From NCBI GenBank assembly GCA_937983035.1, contig CALKAN010000215.1, positions 1-6,221 of the forward strand: DNA of 6,221 nucleotides. Reading direction: 5' to 3'. This document shows, piece after piece, positions 6,143 through 6,221 of the stretch. Below the pieces are notes generated by a model, which was not told the origin of the DNA, ran no database searches, and saw nothing but the letters and a program-made list of their open reading frames with translations. This DNA is from an uncultured Paenibacillaceae bacterium. GTDB lineage: Bacteria > Bacillota > Bacilli > Paenibacillales > CALAME01. The number at the start of each line of letters is the position of its first letter. Position 1 is the stretch's first letter. Position numbers and translations under genes: made by a program.

Positions 6143-6221
6143 TCTATCATTTGCATTATTTTTGCGCCTGTTTTATCAACGTTGCGGTTCGCCTCTTTTA
6201 ACGCATTCAGTTGTTGAAAGC
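6115..6221 (-). CDS. Possible C-terminal end of an unknown protein (partial, doubtful)
   Basis: A minus-strand frame enters from the right edge and stays open for 34 codons to TAA at 6117-6115. It reads FQQLNALKEANRNVDKTGAK in its first 20 residues and ends ECEIHKCCI. The first half looks protein-like (amphipathic, Lys/Asn/Gln-rich), but the last part uses rare-looking ATA codons and an odd HKCC end. An open stretch this short is common by chance. If real, the membrane protein gene would be its downstream neighbour, about 42 bases away. Confidence 0.25.
   Translation of the reverse strand, partial: FQQLNALKEANRNVDKTGAKIMQMIECEIHKCCI

Overview
The window looks like chromosomal DNA of a Gram-positive, endospore-former-type bacterium of the Paenibacillus kind. 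This is an inference. It rests on the strong AGGAGG ribosome binding sites, the intermediate base composition, a large secreted lyase with accessory carbohydrate-binding modules, and a lipoprotein-type sugar-binding protein. No rRNA or marker gene fixes the genus. I see no mobile element, CRISPR array, tRNA or rRNA.

Positions 2-3307 (minus strand) are one uninterrupted reading frame of at least 1102 codons that runs off the left edge. It encodes a secreted multidomain protein: signal peptide, CBM9-like module, beta-sandwich, alpha/alpha-toroid lyase domain, a second CBM-like module, and a heparinase II/III-type beta domain. It is most likely a polysaccharide lyase for uronate-containing glycans.

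Positions 3308-3663 hold a divergent control region and a leader. There is a near-consensus catabolite (cre-like) site at the lyase promoter and a second copy of its AAGCGCTT core at the opposite promoter. Two identical 12-bp direct repeats, exactly 21 bp apart, lie just upstream of the rightward promoter.

Positions 3664-4974 (plus) encode a family 1 (CUT1-type) sugar-binding lipoprotein with no permease beside it, closed by a strong hairpin terminator that can serve both strands. The lyase and the binding protein probably form one small divergent glycan-use unit: the lyase cuts outside the cell, the lipoprotein captures products, and an unlinked permease imports them.

Positions 5081-5509 (minus) encode a small heat-shock protein (Hsp20). 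Positions 5785-6072 (minus) encode a three-helix membrane protein of unknown function, whose ribosome binding site can be masked by a short GC-rich hairpin. The last ~105 bases may carry the end of another minus-strand gene, weakly supported. The right half appears unrelated to the glycan unit.
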